64,000 bases of DNA from Caulobacter sp. X (GTDB lineage Bacteria > Pseudomonadota > Alphaproteobacteria > Caulobacterales > Caulobacteraceae): NCBI RefSeq assembly GCF_002742635.1, contig NZ_PEGF01000001.1, positions 1,550,001 to 1,614,000 of the forward strand. The letters are read 5' to 3'. Below are positions 1-11,098 of this stretch, one piece after another (within the stretch, counting starts at the first letter, position 1; each line of letters opens with the position of its first letter). A program made the translations under genes and the position numbers. The notes under the pieces were generated by a model. The model was not told the origin of the DNA and ran no database searches. It saw nothing but the letters and a program-made list of their open reading frames with translations.

Positions 1-20
1 CGCTTCCGGAAGGCCGCTCC

Positions 21-1409
21 ATGGACGCTCTCGTCCGCTCCGCGCCGCTTATCCCTCCCGCCCCCAAGGTCCATCCCCGCGCGCTGGGCGGATCATTGCT
101 GGGTGAGTTGCGCATCGCCCGCGAGATGGGCCGCAACCTTGTCGGCGCCTATTGCGACGCCGATTTCGACGATCTCTTCACGCCATACAGCTTCCTGGGC
201 CAGCCGGGCCTGGTCGTCAGCGACCCCGCCAGCGCGCGCCGGGTGCTGACCTCGCCGAACTATGTACGCCCCATCAAGGCCAATCGCCCGCTGCGCCCCC
301 TGGTGGGCGAAGGTCTTCTGCTGGCCGAGGGCGCGACCTGGAAGCGTCAGCGCAAGAGCCTGGCGCCGGTCTTTACCCCCGCCGCGATCGGCGGCCTCCT
401 GCCTCACTTTCAGGACGCCGCGGCCGGCCTGGCCGCCGCGCTGACGGGCAAGGCGCGCGCCAATCTGGCGGAAGTATTCCATCAAGCGACGCTGGACGCG
501 GTGCTGCGCGCGCTTTTCTCCCGCCAGGCCGACGCGGAAGGCGCCCTGCTGGCCAGCCTGGCCCGTCGCTACATGGAGGGGCCCGCGCACTTCAACCTGA
601 TGGATTTCGTCAGCAAGGGCGCGGACGACCTGACCTTCATGGACGGCGAGCGCCGGCGGCTGGGCCGCCAGTGGCTAGACGCGGTGGACGCCTTGATCGC
701 CGCGCGACGCGCCGATCCCCACCCGGACGTCCGCGATTTGCTCGACCGCCTTCTGGCCGCCCGCGACGAGGACGGCGCGTCCCTCTCCGACCAGGAAATC
801 CGCGACCAATGCAGCTCGATGCTGGCGGCGGGCTTCGAGACCACGTCGCGCTTGCTGTTCTGGACCGCCGTGCTGCTGGCCTATGATCCGAGGACCCAGG
901 CGCGGGTGCGCGCCGAGGTCCAAGCGTTCCCGGCCGAACAGGTCGAGAGCCTGGATGACCTGAAGGCCTGGCCGCTGATGCGCTCAGTGCTGTTCGAGAC
1001 ACTGCGCATATATCCGTCGGTCCCGTTGATCGCCCGAACCGCGCTCGCGCCCGACGAGATCGGCGGCCACGCGGTCGTTCCCGGCTGCATGATCACCATC
1101 AGCCCCTGGCTGATCCACCGGCACCGCAAGCTGTGGGACGAGCCGACCGCGTTCGTTCCGGACCGCTTCATCGACCAGCCCCACCCGTGGGGCGTGGAGG
1201 CCTTCCTGCCGTTCGGGGCCGGTCCGCGCGTCTGCATCGGCGCGGGCTTCGCCCTGGCCGAGGCGCAGATCATCCTCGCGACCCTGCTGGCGCGGTTCGA
1301 AATAGGCCTCGCAAGCGACCGGCCGGTGATCCCGATCGCCTCGATCACGCTGGGCCCCGACCACGAGCCCGACTTCGTCCTCACGCCGATCGTCCAAGCG
1401 CGGGTTTGA
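21..1409 (+). CDS. cytochrome P450
   Basis: This is a 462-residue haem-thiolate monooxygenase. The protein shows the I-helix oxygen-activation motif AGFETT (about 270-275), the K-helix ETLR (326-329), a PDRF segment (380-383) and the haem loop FLPFGAGPRVCIG (395-407), where Cys405 is the proximal ligand. There is no N-terminal membrane anchor, so it should be a soluble bacterial P450 that takes electrons from a ferredoxin and reductase; no such partner lies in the window. A GGAAGG ribosome site sits just upstream of the ATG. The substrate cannot be read from sequence. An OsmC-family gene follows about 50 bases downstream on the same strand. Confidence 0.95.
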   Translation: MDALVRSAPLIPPAPKVHPRALGGSLLGELRIAREMGRNLVGAYCDADFDDLFTPYSFLGQPGLVVSDPASARRVLTSPNYVRPIKANRPLRPLVGEGLLLAEGATWKRQRKSLAPVFTPAAIGGLLPHFQDAAAGLAAALTGKARANLAEVFHQATLDAVLRALFSRQADAEGALLASLARRYMEGPAHFNLMDFVSKGADDLTFMDGERRRLGRQWLDAVDALIAARRADPHPDVRDLLDRLLAARDEDGASLSDQEIRDQCSSMLAAGFETTSRLLFWTAVLLAYDPRTQARVRAEVQAFPAEQVESLDDLKAWPLMRSVLFETLRIYPSVPLIARTALAPDEIGGHAVVPGCMITISPWLIHRHRKLWDEPTAFVPDRFIDQPHPWGVEAFLPFGAGPRVCIGAGFALAEAQIILATLLARFEIGLASDRPVIPIASITLGPDHEPDFVLTPIVQARV

Positions 1410-1457
1410 CGGCGGTGGTAGGAAGGCTTCGCTAGCGACCCTTGCCAAGGAAGAGCC

Positions 1458-1883
1458 ATGACCGAAGCCCTCCGCACCCGCCCGTTCGCCACCGCCACCG
1501 ACACCGGCAGCGGCGGCTTGCAGACCTTCGTCACGGCCGGTCCCTCGACCATCGTCGCCGACATCGCGGTGGCGCAGGGGGGCCTGGACCTTGGCCCCGA
1601 TCCGCACGAGCTGGTCGCCGCGGGCCTGGCGGCCTGCACCACCATGACCCTGCGCCTCTACGCCAACCGCAAGGGCTGGACGATCAGCCACATGCACGTC
1701 GAGGTCTTCTCGCACTTCGACAAGGACCAGACGCCGCACGAACGCTTCGAGCGGGTGATCACCATCGAGGGCGACCTGACCGACGAGCAACTGGAGCGCC
1801 TGTTCGAGATCGCCGACCGCTGCCCGATCCACCAGCTGCTGACGCAGGGCGCGCGCGTGGTGACGACGGTGGGGGGGAACTGA
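1458..1883 (+). CDS. OsmC/Ohr family protein
   Basis: This 141-residue protein has the OsmC fold pattern. An N-terminal beta-rich part ends in the DPHELVAAGLAACTTMTLRLYA helix region, which carries the first cysteine, and the second cysteine lies in the C-terminal RCPIHQLL segment. Family members are cysteine-based peroxidases that reduce organic hydroperoxides or H2O2 in the cytoplasm. Both active-site cysteines are present, so it is probably catalytically active. It may be co-transcribed with the preceding P450. The ATG follows an AAGGAAGAG ribosome site. Confidence 0.9.
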   Translation: MTEALRTRPFATATDTGSGGLQTFVTAGPSTIVADIAVAQGGLDLGPDPHELVAAGLAACTTMTLRLYANRKGWTISHMHVEVFSHFDKDQTPHERFERVITIEGDLTDEQLERLFEIADRCPIHQLLTQGARVVTTVGGN

Positions 1884-1895
1884 GCGAAACTAAGT

Positions 1896-2011
1896 TCCTC
1901 CCCCGCGACGCGGGGGAGGTGGCCCAGAGGGCCGGAGGGGGCCAGCTCGGCCTTCATGGCGCTCGCCCCCTCAGTCGCTCCGCGACAGCTCCCCCGCGAT
2001 GCGGGGGAGCA
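1896..2011. repeat. hairpin-bounded intergenic repeat, copy 1
   Basis: The element has GC-rich hairpins at both ends: 1897-1919, with 10-bp arms around a 3-base loop, and 1988-2010, with 10-bp arms. Between them is a core containing GGAGGGGGC and GCCCCCTCAGTCGCTCCGCGAC. The same element occurs in inverted orientation at 60044-60158. It lies between the convergent ends of the osmC-like and lyase genes. Confidence 0.85.
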
Positions 2012-2025
2012 TCTAATTTATCGCC

Positions 2026-3075
2026 CTAAAACCCGTACAGCCCCGCATACTCGGCGTCCTTCGCCGCGATCTGCCGCGCGCAGTCGACCATCACCTTGGC
2101 CTGTTTCCAGGTGGCGTCGTCCTGCATCTTGCCGTCGATCATCGCCACGCCGGTGCCGTCGGGCATGGCTTCGAGGATCTTCTTGGCGAAGGCCACCTCG
2201 GCCGGGTCGGGGCTGAAGACCTTCTTGGCGATCTCGATCTGGCTGGGGTGCAGGCTCCAGGCGCCGGCGCAGCCCATCAGGAAGGCGTTGCGGAACTGCT
2301 GCTCGCAGGCGACCGGGTCGTCGATGGCGCCGAACGGGCCGTAGAACGGCTTGATCCCGTGCGCCGCGCAGGCGTCGACCATCTTGGCGAAGGTGTAGTG
2401 CCAAAGGTCCTGCTGCACGCTGGCGCGCGGCGAACCGTCCGCGTGCGGATCTTCGATCACCCGATAGCCGGGATGACCACCGCCCACGCGGGTCGTCTTC
2501 ATCGCCCGGCTGGCGGCGAGGTCGGCCGGCCCCAGCGAAATCCCCTGCATGCGCGGACTGGCGGCGGCGATCGCCTCGACATTCATCACGCCCTCGGCCG
2601 TCTCGAGGATGGCGTGTAGCAGGATCGGCCGGGTGACGCCGTGCTTGGCCTCCAGCGAGGCCAGCAGCTGGTCCATGTAGAAGATGTCCCACGGCCCCTC
2701 GACCTTGGGGACCATGATCACGTCGATCTTGTCGCCGGCCTTCTCGACGATGGTGGCGACCTCATCCAGGTGCCACGGCGAGTTCAGGCAGTTGATCCGC
2801 GTCCAGAAGCCGACGCCCAGAGCCTTGAAGTCCACCTCGCGCGACATCGAAACGAGGCCGGCCAGGGCAGCGCCCTTGGCGTCGGCGGGGATGGCGTCTT
2901 CCAGATTGGCCAGGATCACGTCGACGGTCGGGGCGATCTCGGGGACCTTGGCGCGGACCTTGTCCAGGTGCGGCGGCACGAAGTGGATCATCCGCTCCAC
3001 GCGGGCGGGAAGCTCGCGATAGGGCGTCGGCGCGCCGATCGCCAAGGGTTTGAAAAAGCCGCGCGGCGTCTTCAT
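2026..3075 (-). CDS. HpcH/HpaI aldolase family, probable L-malyl-CoA/beta-methylmalyl-CoA lyase
   Basis: This 349-residue protein belongs to the CitE/HpcH superfamily, which cleaves or forms C-C bonds in 3-hydroxy-acyl-CoA or related substrates using Mg2+. Visible signatures are NLEDAI, the RINCLNSPW arginine segment, VPKVEG and the [12 protein letters not shown] segment with a conserved Glu, followed by [10 protein letters not shown]. Length and motifs fit the malyl-CoA lyase branch better than short CitE proteins. I chose the ATG at 3075 because a GGGGAG ribosome site precedes it; the reading frame stays open for 74 further codons upstream, but that part is arginine-rich and not family-like. 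The exact CoA substrate is inferred. Confidence 0.82.
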   Translation of the reverse strand: MKTPRGFFKPLAIGAPTPYRELPARVERMIHFVPPHLDKVRAKVPEIAPTVDVILANLEDAIPADAKGAALAGLVSMSREVDFKALGVGFWTRINCLNSPWHLDEVATIVEKAGDKIDVIMVPKVEGPWDIFYMDQLLASLEAKHGVTRPILLHAILETAEGVMNVEAIAAASPRMQGISLGPADLAASRAMKTTRVGGGHPGYRVIEDPHADGSPRASVQQDLWHYTFAKMVDACAAHGIKPFYGPFGAIDDPVACEQQFRNAFLMGCAGAWSLHPSQIEIAKKVFSPDPAEVAFAKKILEAMPDGTGVAMIDGKMQDDATWKQAKVMVDCARQIAAKDAEYAGLYGF

Positions 3076-3169
3076 GCCGGTCACTCCCCGTATTGTCACG
3101 CCGCCCTCCTGGGCGGTCATTTCGCAATTGCGAAGACCATGCGGCGGCGCAGCAGGCGCGTCAAGATGA

Positions 3170-4189
3170 TCAGCGTTCAGGTCGAGATGACGGCGGCGGC
3201 GCCTCTTCCGGATCCTCGCGTTCGAGGTCCGCGGCGGCGTCGTTGCTGGAGCCGCTCCTGACCGCCTTGGCCTTGCGGCGACGCGCGGCGGGCTCAAGGC
3301 GCAGGCTGGTCAGGGCGTCCTCGCCCTCCTCCCCGAACAGGCCCCGGATGCGGATATCCCGCTGCGGATAGGGGATCTCGATTCCGGCCCCGCGCAGGGC
3401 GTCGTCGATCAGCCAGGTATAGGCCGCGAAGATCGCCGCCGGACGCCGCACGGCCTCGACGGTCGGCCAGACGATCAGCTCGAACTTCAGGGCGTGGTCG
3501 CCATAGCCGACCAGCCAGACCTGGGCCCGCCGCGTGGCGTCGTCCGGCGCGGTGAACGGGGCGGACTTGGCCGCCTTGAGCACCGCCTCGCGGACCTTCT
3601 CCTTGTCGACGCCGAACGCCGTGACGAACGGCACCCGGATGCGCCGGTTGGTGCCGCGCAGGGTCCAGTTGATCACCTGGTCGTTCACCAGCACCGAGTT
3701 GGGCACGATGATGTCGGTGCTGTCGTTGGTGCGGATGCGGGTCGCGCGCGGACCGATCTCGTGCACCACCCCGCGCCCGCCATTGGGCAGCTCGACGAAA
3801 TCGCCCACCGCCACCAGCCGTTCGAACACCAGGCTGACACCGGAAGCGAAATCCTTGATCACGCCTTGCAAGCCAAGGCCCACCCCGACGCCCAGGGCCC
3901 CGGCGAACACGGTCAGGGAGGTCAGGTCCAAGCCCATGGTCGACAGGCCGACCACCACCCCGATCACGATCAGGCCGTAGGTCGCCACCTTCTCGACGGC
4001 GTAGAGCGAGGCGGCGTCACCGGCCGCCCGCTCGCGCAGTCGCCGAAACCCCGCCGAGGTCAGGCGCGCGGCCACCAGCGCGGCCCCGACGATCAGCACG
4101 CCCGCCACGAGGCCGCCGACCGTCACCGACGCCTTGCCCAGCTTGATCAGTTCGAACGAGTCGAGCGTGCGGAGGGGGTTGTCGGCCAT
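3170..4189 (-). CDS. MscS-family small-conductance mechanosensitive ion channel
   Basis: This 339-residue inner-membrane protein has hydrophobic helices near residues 20-40 and 70-90. They are followed by the pore-lining glycine/alanine-rich TM3 ([15 protein letters not shown]) and the MscS beta domain ([21 protein letters not shown], then IIVPNS). Such channels open on membrane tension to release solutes during osmotic downshock. The C-terminal tail is arginine-, serine- and proline-rich. A small membrane protein gene lies just upstream on the same strand with a 44-base gap, so the two may be co-transcribed. Confidence 0.92.
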   Translation of the reverse strand: MADNPLRTLDSFELIKLGKASVTVGGLVAGVLIVGAALVAARLTSAGFRRLRERAAGDAASLYAVEKVATYGLIVIGVVVGLSTMGLDLTSLTVFAGALGVGVGLGLQGVIKDFASGVSLVFERLVAVGDFVELPNGGRGVVHEIGPRATRIRTNDSTDIIVPNSVLVNDQVINWTLRGTNRRIRVPFVTAFGVDKEKVREAVLKAAKSAPFTAPDDATRRAQVWLVGYGDHALKFELIVWPTVEAVRRPAAIFAAYTWLIDDALRGAGIEIPYPQRDIRIRGLFGEEGEDALTSLRLEPAARRRKAKAVRSGSSNDAAADLEREDPEEAPPPSSRPER

Positions 4190-4233
4190 GAGGGGAGTGT
4201 GGCGTCAGGTTGCGCCGGGGGGCAAGCGCGGCG

Positions 4234-4608
4234 TCAGCCCGGCGTGAACAGGCCTTGGACGCCGACGATCATGGCGATGACGCCGAACACGGCCAGCAGC
4301 AGGCCCGGCCCGCGCGCGGCGCTATCGGGCAGGGCGCGGCCAACGCGCAGACGCTCCCACAGCAGCAGGACGCCGACCGCGACGCCGACGACCTCGAAGT
4401 GGAAGATATGCGGCCCGCTGGTCAGGTGGACGATGAGGAAATAACCGCCGCAGACCAGCGCCGCGATCCCGACGATCCAGCGGAACGGCGCCAGCCGCCC
4501 CGCGAACCGCTCGAAATCGTCGCCGACGCGAGGGGCCAGCACCAGCAGGCCGATGGCCAGCAGGAAGCCGCCGAGGATGTTGCAGAGGTCGAGGATGAGC
4601 GAGAGCAT
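4234..4608 (-). CDS. small integral membrane protein of unknown function
   Basis: This is a 124-residue protein with about four hydrophobic segments (roughly residues 1-25, 42-65, 70-88 and 100-122) and no soluble domain. I do not recognise a family. It lies upstream of and co-oriented with the MscS-type channel gene with a short gap, which suggests shared transcription, but no functional link can be shown from sequence. Confidence 0.75.
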   Translation of the reverse strand: MLSLILDLCNILGGFLLAIGLLVLAPRVGDDFERFAGRLAPFRWIVGIAALVCGGYFLIVHLTSGPHIFHFEVVGVAVGVLLLWERLRVGRALPDSAARGPGLLLAVFGVIAMIVGVQGLFTPG

Positions 4609-4640
4609 GGCGGGAGAATGCTCAAGCTCGACCTCTGTTC

Positions 4641-4770
4641 CCTTCTCCCCTTGCGGGAGAAGGTGGCCCGCAGGGCCGGATGAGGGGTTGAAAGGCGTCT
4701 CCGAATAGCGGAGCGCGACCCCTCACCCGACCGCCTCCGGCGGCCCCCCTCTCCCGCAAGGGGAGAGGGA
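4641..4770. repeat. hairpin-bounded intergenic repeat, copy 2
   Basis: Terminal hairpins lie at 4641-4663 (CCTTCTCCC arms) and 4747-4769 (CCCTCTCCC arms). The core reads GGATGAGGGGT, then AGCGGAGCGC, then ACCCCTCACCC. The core closely matches the copy at 47465-47580, which defines one subfamily. Confidence 0.85.
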
Positions 4771-4775
4771 CTTTC

Positions 4776-5816
<1,041 letters not shown>

Positions 5817-5969
5817 TCATCGCGCGCGAGGCCTAGCGGCCAGCCATCGATCTGGAGGATCAGGCAATCTTCCCGTCGCGACAGTCAATCGGCGCATAGG
5901 GATTTTTAGAAGACCCTGTCGGGACGTCGCCGGCTCGACCGTCCTATGCTCACGCCCATGGAGACCGTC

Positions 5970-6452
5970 ATGCCCAAGATCACGCCCTTCCTGTGGTTCG
6001 ACGCCCAGGCCGAGGAGGCCGCCAGGCTCTATGTCTCGGTTTTCCCGAACGCGCGGATCATCGACATCACCCACTACCCTCGCGAAGCGCCAGGCGGCGT
6101 GGAGGCCGGAAGGGTGATGACGGTGACGTTCGAACTGGACGGCCAGAAGATCATCGCCCTGAACGCCGGCCCCATGTTCAAGCTCGACGAGGCGTTCTCG
6201 TTCGTCATCGATTGCGACGGCCAGGACGAGGTCGACCACTACTGGAACGCCCTCACCGCCGACGGCGGGTCCGAGTCGCAATGCGGCTGGCTGAAGGACC
6301 GGTTCGGCCTGTCATGGCAGGTCACCCCGCGCCAGCTGATCGAAATGACCACCAGCCCCGATCGCGCCGCCGCCGGGCGCGCCTTCCACGCGATGATGGG
6401 CATGAAGAAGATCGACATCGCCGTGATGCGGGCGGCGTACGAGGGGCGGTAG
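5970..6452 (+). CDS. VOC superfamily protein (PhnB/3-demethylubiquinone methyltransferase-like)
   Basis: This is a 160-residue protein starting PKITPFLWFD with the repeat features EEAARLYVSVFPN, VMTVTFELDGQ and FGLSWQVTPRQLIE, typical of the PhnB-like VOC family. Despite the database name, these proteins are not proven methyltransferases. I chose the ATG at 5970 because GGAG lies seven bases upstream. In-frame ATGs at 5946 and 5961 lack a ribosome site. The substrate is unknown. Confidence 0.85.
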   Translation: MPKITPFLWFDAQAEEAARLYVSVFPNARIIDITHYPREAPGGVEAGRVMTVTFELDGQKIIALNAGPMFKLDEAFSFVIDCDGQDEVDHYWNALTADGGSESQCGWLKDRFGLSWQVTPRQLIEMTTSPDRAAAGRAFHAMMGMKKIDIAVMRAAYEGR

Positions 6453-6465
6453 CGCTGTTCAAAAT

Positions 6466-6580
6466 CCTCCCCCTAGCGGGGGAGGTGTCGGCTCGAAGAG
6501 ACGACGGAGGGGGAAGAGGCAAGCTCGGCAGGACTTCCCCCTCCGGCGCTTCGCGCCACCTCCCCCGCTGGGGGGAGGAT
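6466..6580. repeat. hairpin-bounded intergenic repeat, copy 3
   Basis: Both ends carry CCTCCCCC/GGGGGAGG hairpins (6466-6485 and 6559-6578). The core contains GACGGAGGGGG and CCCCCTCCGGCGCTTCGCGCC. It lies between convergent genes. Confidence 0.85.
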
Positions 6581-6589
6581 TGCCGTCCC

Positions 6590-6811
6590 CTAAGCCTTTT
6601 TCACGAACTCCGTCCGCAGGACCAGGCCCCGGACCTTGTCGACGTTCGCTTCGATCTCTTCGGGGTCGCCGGTCAGGCGGATCTTGCGGACGACCGTGCC
6701 GCGCTTCAGCGTCACGCCGCCCGAACCCTTGACCTTCAGGTCCTTGATCAGGGTGACGGTGTCGCCGTCGGCCAGGATATTGCCGTTGGAGTCGCGGGTT
6801 TCGTCCGACAT
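6590..6811 (-). CDS. PhnA-domain protein (YjdM-like, short form)
   Basis: This 73-residue protein matches the PhnA/YjdM C-terminal domain: DSNGNILADGDTV, LIKDLKVKGS and LKRGTVVRKIRL. The full-length YjdM N-terminal zinc ribbon is absent, so it is the short form. The name derives from a phosphonate operon, but no phosphonate genes are nearby and a role in phosphonate use should not be assumed. The ATG at 6811 is preceded by GAAAGG; the frame stays open upstream but is not family-like. Confidence 0.85.
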   Translation of the reverse strand: MSDETRDSNGNILADGDTVTLIKDLKVKGSGGVTLKRGTVVRKIRLTGDPEEIEANVDKVRGLVLRTEFVKKA

Positions 6812-6896
6812 GGCGGGCCTTTCAGGATAGGGCGGCCGGCGAGGGCAAACCCGTAGATTTGGTGGGGGCTTTCCTAAGGGCTCGCCCGCCCGCGCG

Positions 6897-7823
6897 TCAA
6901 TGCGGCGTCTTCTTGCGTCCCAGCGGGTGCTTGGATTGCACCACCTGCGCCAAGTGCTCGCCCGCCACATGGGTATAGATCTGGGTCGTGGCGATGTCGG
7001 CGTGGCCGAGCAGGGTCTGGATGACCCGAAGGTCCGCGCCGCCTTCCAGCAGGTGGGTGGCGAAGGCGTGGCGCAGGACGTGGGGGCTGACCTTCTCGCG
7101 GTCGATGCCGGCGGCGATGGCCGCGTCGTCCAGCAGTTGTCCCACCCGCCGCGCCGTCAGCCGGCCCGAACCGCCGCGCGAGGGGAACAGCCAGGGGCTA
7201 TCCTTCTGGCCCTTCGGCAGGAACGCCCGTCGCCCCTCGAGATAGGCCTTCACCGCCGCGCGGGCCGCGTCGTTCAGCGGAGCCAGCCGCTCCTTGCCGC
7301 CCTTGCCCTTGACGATCAGGTAGGCCGGGTCGCGGGCCAGGGCCGACAGCGGCAGGGCCAGCAGTTCGGAGATCCGCAGGCCCGAGGCGTAGATCAGCTC
7401 GATGATGCAAGACAGGCGCAGGCCCTGGGCGCTGTCCTTCGCCGTCGCGGCGGCGAGCAGGCGCTCGATCTCCTCGCGCTCCAACACCTTGGGCAGCGGG
7501 CGGCCGGCCTTGGGCGCGGCCACGCGGCGGGAGGGGTCATCCTTTCGCCAGCCCTCGCCCAACACGAATCGGTAGAACTGGCGCACGGCCGAGCGGCGGC
7601 GGGCGGCGGTGGCGGGCGACATCCCCCGCGCGCCCAGGTCCTGGAAATAGGCCTCGATCGCCTCGGCGTCCGCGTCGTCGAGGTCGCGTCCGCTGCGCCC
7701 CAGAAAGCCCCGCGCGTCCTCCAGGTCCTTGCCGTAGGCGGTCAGGGTGTTGCGGGCGGCCGCGCGCTCGACCGCCATCATCTCCAGGAACGCGTCGACC
7801 CAGCCGGACGCGGTCGCGCTCAT
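6897..7823 (-). CDS. xerD: tyrosine recombinase XerD
   Basis: This is a 308-residue site-specific recombinase that resolves chromosome dimers at dif with XerC during division. It has an N-terminal SAM-like core-binding domain (about 5-90) and a C-terminal catalytic domain with the full set of residues: Arg150 (SGLRISE), Lys177 (KGGKE), His248 and Arg251 (HVLRH), His274 (GHAD) and the nucleophile Tyr283 (QIYTH). Its start overlaps the stop of the upstream secreted-protein gene by four bases, indicating translational coupling. XerD rather than XerC is inferred from overall similarity. Confidence 0.9.
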   Translation of the reverse strand: MSATASGWVDAFLEMMAVERAAARNTLTAYGKDLEDARGFLGRSGRDLDDADAEAIEAYFQDLGARGMSPATAARRRSAVRQFYRFVLGEGWRKDDPSRRVAAPKAGRPLPKVLEREEIERLLAAATAKDSAQGLRLSCIIELIYASGLRISELLALPLSALARDPAYLIVKGKGGKERLAPLNDAARAAVKAYLEGRRAFLPKGQKDSPWLFPSRGGSGRLTARRVGQLLDDAAIAAGIDREKVSPHVLRHAFATHLLEGGADLRVIQTLLGHADIATTQIYTHVAGEHLAQVVQSKHPLGRKKTPH

Positions 7824-9316
7824 TTGGCGTAAGCGAGGCCGAGCAGGCCTTCGACCACGACCGCCCGGGCGTCGACGGAGAGGCCCGCGCGGTTGAGGGC
7901 GTGGGCGATGCGAGCGCGGTCGACCGGCGCGGGGCCGTTCGCGCCGGCGTCCAGCGCCAGCGACAAGGCCAGCAGGGCCGCCTCGCCCCTGCGCTTGGCG
8001 CCGGCGGCGTCCTCCAAGAGCTGGACCCGCGCGGCCGAGGCGGCGGGACGGCCAAGGTCGAACGCCGCGAACTGGGTCCGCGCGTCGGCGTCCATCGCGC
8101 CGCCCAGGCTGGACAGCAGCACGGCGGCGGCTTGGGCCGGCTTGCCGGTCGCGCCCCGGCTGACGAGGTTGCTCAGCACCTGGTTGTCGACCTTGCCCGC
8201 GCCGGCGGCGATCAGGGCGTCGAGGATGGCGAGGTCCGCGGCGGTCGCGCCCGGGATCACGTCCTGGGTCAGGCGCCCTCGGATCGCCTGGGCGCTCTCG
8301 ACATCGCCGGTCGCCACGGCGGCGCGGGCCAGCAGCACCGGGTCCTGCAGCGGGCCGCCGGCCTTGGCGAGGGCCGCGATCGACGGGGCCGAGGCGCGGG
8401 CGGCCTCGACGAAGGCCGGCACGGTCTTGGCCTGGCGCAGGAAGGCCAGATCCGAGGCCTCGGCGGCGGTCAGGTCGAGCCCGGCCTTGATCTCGGGCGC
8501 TTCGCCGGCGGCCGGGGTCGCGACGGGCTTCAGCGCCGGCGAGGCGGTGGCGAGGGCCGCGGCGGACTGGACGTCCAGGTTCAGCCGGCGCGACAGGGCG
8601 TAGTTCACCCCGTTCTTCAGATTGGCCGCGCCCGGCGGCGTCCCGGCCAGGGCCGCCCCCATCAGGCGGGCGTAGTCGACGTCTTTCGTCTGCTGTTGGG
8701 CCAGCTGGAAGGTCAGTTGGGCGGCGTCGGTCTGGCCGGCTTTAAGCTGGCAGAAGGCGCGCAGCCGCAACCAGTAGGCCGCGCCGCGATCGACGGTCAG
8801 GGCCTGTTCGACCTGGCAAGCCTTGTCGTCATTGCCGGTGATCAGGGCCGCCTCGGCCTGGGCCATCGACAGGGCCGAGCTGCCGGGGCCGCCGGTGGCG
8901 CGATCCAGCAAGGCGTCCGCGCCCTTGGCCTCGCCCAGGGCGATCAGGGCCAGGGCCCGGGCCGCGCCCATCTCGACGTCCTCGCCAACCCCGGCCGGGC
9001 CGTTCGATCCCGTCGACAGCGCCCGCCGCGCCAGGCTGGCGAAGGCCGGCGACAGGGGCTTGGGGCCCGCCAGCTTGGGCAGCACGTCGCGCATGATCCC
9101 CGGAGCGGTCTCCTTCCAGAGGTCGCCCGGCAGGCCGGTGTCGGCCACGGCGCCGGAGAAGTAGTCGGGCGCGGCCAGGGTCTTGACCTTGACCTCTTCC
9201 TGGGCGCGCGCGGCTCCCGCCCAAAGAAAAGGAGAAAGCGACAGGACGAGCGCGCCGGACAGCAGCAGCGGGCGCGAGGAACGCATCAGCGAGATCATGG
9301 AACGGTTATGACGCAT
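7820..9316 (-). CDS. secreted alanine-rich hypothetical protein upstream of xerD
   Basis: This is a protein of up to 498 residues with an N-terminal signal peptide (hydrophobic [16 protein letters not shown], then AGAARA before QEE), so it is probably periplasmic. The rest is helix-rich and alanine-rich with no motif I recognise; tetratricopeptide-like helices are possible. The start may instead be the internal Met at 9298. It overlaps xerD by four bases and so probably shares its mRNA. It is divergent from aroK with a roughly 60-base promoter region between them. Confidence 0.8.
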   Translation of the reverse strand: MRHNRSMISLMRSSRPLLLSGALVLSLSPFLWAGAARAQEEVKVKTLAAPDYFSGAVADTGLPGDLWKETAPGIMRDVLPKLAGPKPLSPAFASLARRALSTGSNGPAGVGEDVEMGAARALALIALGEAKGADALLDRATGGPGSSALSMAQAEAALITGNDDKACQVEQALTVDRGAAYWLRLRAFCQLKAGQTDAAQLTFQLAQQQTKDVDYARLMGAALAGTPPGAANLKNGVNYALSRRLNLDVQSAAALATASPALKPVATPAAGEAPEIKAGLDLTAAEASDLAFLRQAKTVPAFVEAARASAPSIAALAKAGGPLQDPVLLARAAVATGDVESAQAIRGRLTQDVIPGATAADLAILDALIAAGAGKVDNQVLSNLVSRGATGKPAQAAAVLLSSLGGAMDADARTQFAAFDLGRPAASAARVQLLEDAAGAKRRGEAALLALSLALDAGANGPAPVDRARIAHALNRAGLSVDARAVVVEGLLGLAYAK

Positions 9317-9375
9317 GACGAGGGTCTCGCAAACTTGGGCTTTGGCCCAGCCTCGTGTAAACCCGCGACCGCATC

Positions 9376-9951
9376 ATGACCGAGTCCGTTCAGACATCCG
9401 ACGACCTGGCGCCGCTGCGCCAGAAGACCATCGTCCTGGTCGGGCTGATGGGCGTGGGCAAGTCCAGCGTCGGACGGCGCCTCGCCACGGCCCTGAACCT
9501 GCCCTTCCGCGACGCAGACAACGAGGTCGAGGCCGCCGCCGGCCGCTCGATCTCGGAGATTTTCGCCGAGCTGGGCGAGGCGGCCTTTCGCGACGGCGAG
9601 CGCCGGGTGATCGCCCGCCTGCTGGACGAGCCGCCGCACGTGCTGGCCACCGGCGGCGGCGCCTTCGTCAACGCCGAGACCCGCGCCCTGATCAACGAAA
9701 AGGCCCTGTCGGTCTGGCTCAAGGCCGACATCGAGCTCTTGGCCCGGCGCGTGGGCCGCAAGGACACCCGGCCGCTGCTGAAGGGCAAGGACCCGGTGGC
9801 CGTGCTGACCGAGCTGGCCCGCGTCCGCAACCCCGCCTATGCCGAGGCGCAAGTGCACGTCCAGACCGGCGACACGCCGCACGGGGTGGCGGTCGACGCC
9901 ATCCTGGCCGGGCTGCGCCAGCACCTGGCGCAAGGAGTTCCCACCGAATGA
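9376..9951 (+). CDS. aroK: shikimate kinase AroK
   Basis: This 191-residue enzyme phosphorylates shikimate at the 3-hydroxyl with ATP in the chorismate pathway. It has the Walker A loop GLMGVGKSS (about 25-33), the shikimate-binding DADNEVE segment, the GGGAF loop and the lid arginine region DTRPLL. It is followed by aroB with an ATGA overlap, a common alphaproteobacterial arrangement, so the two enzymes are translated together. Confidence 0.96.
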   Translation: MTESVQTSDDLAPLRQKTIVLVGLMGVGKSSVGRRLATALNLPFRDADNEVEAAAGRSISEIFAELGEAAFRDGERRVIARLLDEPPHVLATGGGAFVNAETRALINEKALSVWLKADIELLARRVGRKDTRPLLKGKDPVAVLTELARVRNPAYAEAQVHVQTGDTPHGVAVDAILAGLRQHLAQGVPTE

Positions 9952-11060
9952 TCCGCACCGTCCCCGTGGGCCTGGGCGAGCGCGCCTATGACGTCGTCAT
10001 CGGCCCCGGCCTGATCGACCGGGCGGGCGAGCGGATCGCTCCCGTGCTGGGCAAGCGCAAGCGCGTCGCCATCGTCACCGACACGATCGTCGGCGAGCAC
10101 CACGGCGAGCGCCTGGCCGCGTCCCTGGAAAAGGCCGGGATCGCTGTCGACGTGATCACCATCCCGCCCGGCGAGGAGAGCAAGAGCTTCGAGGGTCTCG
10201 CCGACCTCTCCGACCGCCTGCTGGCCTTGAACCTGGAGCGCGGCGACCAGATCGTGGCGTTCGGCGGCGGCGTCGTCGGCGACCTCGCCGGCTTCGCGGC
10301 GGCGATCTACAAGCGCGGCATCGACTTCGTGCAGGTCCCGACCACGCTCCTGGCCCAGGTCGACAGCTCGGTCGGCGGCAAGACCGCCATCGACACCCCG
10401 CGCGGCAAGAACCTGGTCGGCGCCTTCCACCAGCCGCGCCTCGTGCTGGCCGACCTCGACGTCCTGGCCACCCTGCCCGCCCGCGAGCTGGCCTGCGGCT
10501 ATGCCGAGATCATCAAATACGGCCTGCTGGGCGACTTTGCCTTCTTCGAGTGGCTGGAGACCAACGTCGCCAAGGTGCTGGAGCGCGACGTCGACGCCCT
10601 GGTCCGCGCCGTCGGTCGCTCAGTGGAGATGAAGGCCGAGATCGTCGCCGAGGACGAGAAGGAAGCCGGCCGCCGCGCCCTGCTGAACCTCGGCCACACC
10701 TTCGGTCACGCGATCGAGGCCGAGATGGGCTTTGGCGACGTGCTCAAGCACGGCGAGGCTGTCGGCGTCGGCATGGCCCAGGCCTTCCGCTTCTCGGCGG
10801 CCCAGGGCCTGTGCTCGGGCCAGGACGCCGCCCGCGCCGAGGCGGCGATCAAGGCCGCCGGCCTGCCGACGACGCTGGCCGACGTGCGGAAGGAGCCCTT
10901 CCACGCCGACGCCCTGATCGCCCACTGCGGCCAGGACAAGAAAGCCGAAGGCGGCAAGCTGACCTTCGTGCTGGCGCGCGGCATCGGCGACGCGTTCGTC
11001 GCCAAGGACGTGGACCGCGCGGCGCTGAAGGCGTTCCTGCTGAGCGAAGGCGCGGTTTAG
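9948..11060 (+). CDS. aroB: 3-dehydroquinate synthase AroB
   Basis: This 370-residue NAD+- and metal-dependent enzyme converts DAHP to 3-dehydroquinate, step two of the shikimate pathway. Signatures include [13 protein letters not shown] (NAD binding), the Lys-containing [28 protein letters not shown] and the metal-binding [11 protein letters not shown] histidines. The ATG at 9948 overlaps the aroK stop, and AAGGAG lies ten bases upstream. The same frame is open further upstream through aroK, but that part is not coding. Confidence 0.97.
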   Translation: MIRTVPVGLGERAYDVVIGPGLIDRAGERIAPVLGKRKRVAIVTDTIVGEHHGERLAASLEKAGIAVDVITIPPGEESKSFEGLADLSDRLLALNLERGDQIVAFGGGVVGDLAGFAAAIYKRGIDFVQVPTTLLAQVDSSVGGKTAIDTPRGKNLVGAFHQPRLVLADLDVLATLPARELACGYAEIIKYGLLGDFAFFEWLETNVAKVLERDVDALVRAVGRSVEMKAEIVAEDEKEAGRRALLNLGHTFGHAIEAEMGFGDVLKHGEAVGVGMAQAFRFSAAQGLCSGQDAARAEAAIKAAGLPTTLADVRKEPFHADALIAHCGQDKKAEGGKLTFVLARGIGDAFVAKDVDRAALKAFLLSEGAV

Positions 11061-11098
11061 CCATGGACAGGGCGTAGAGGCTCCTGCAGCCTCACCCT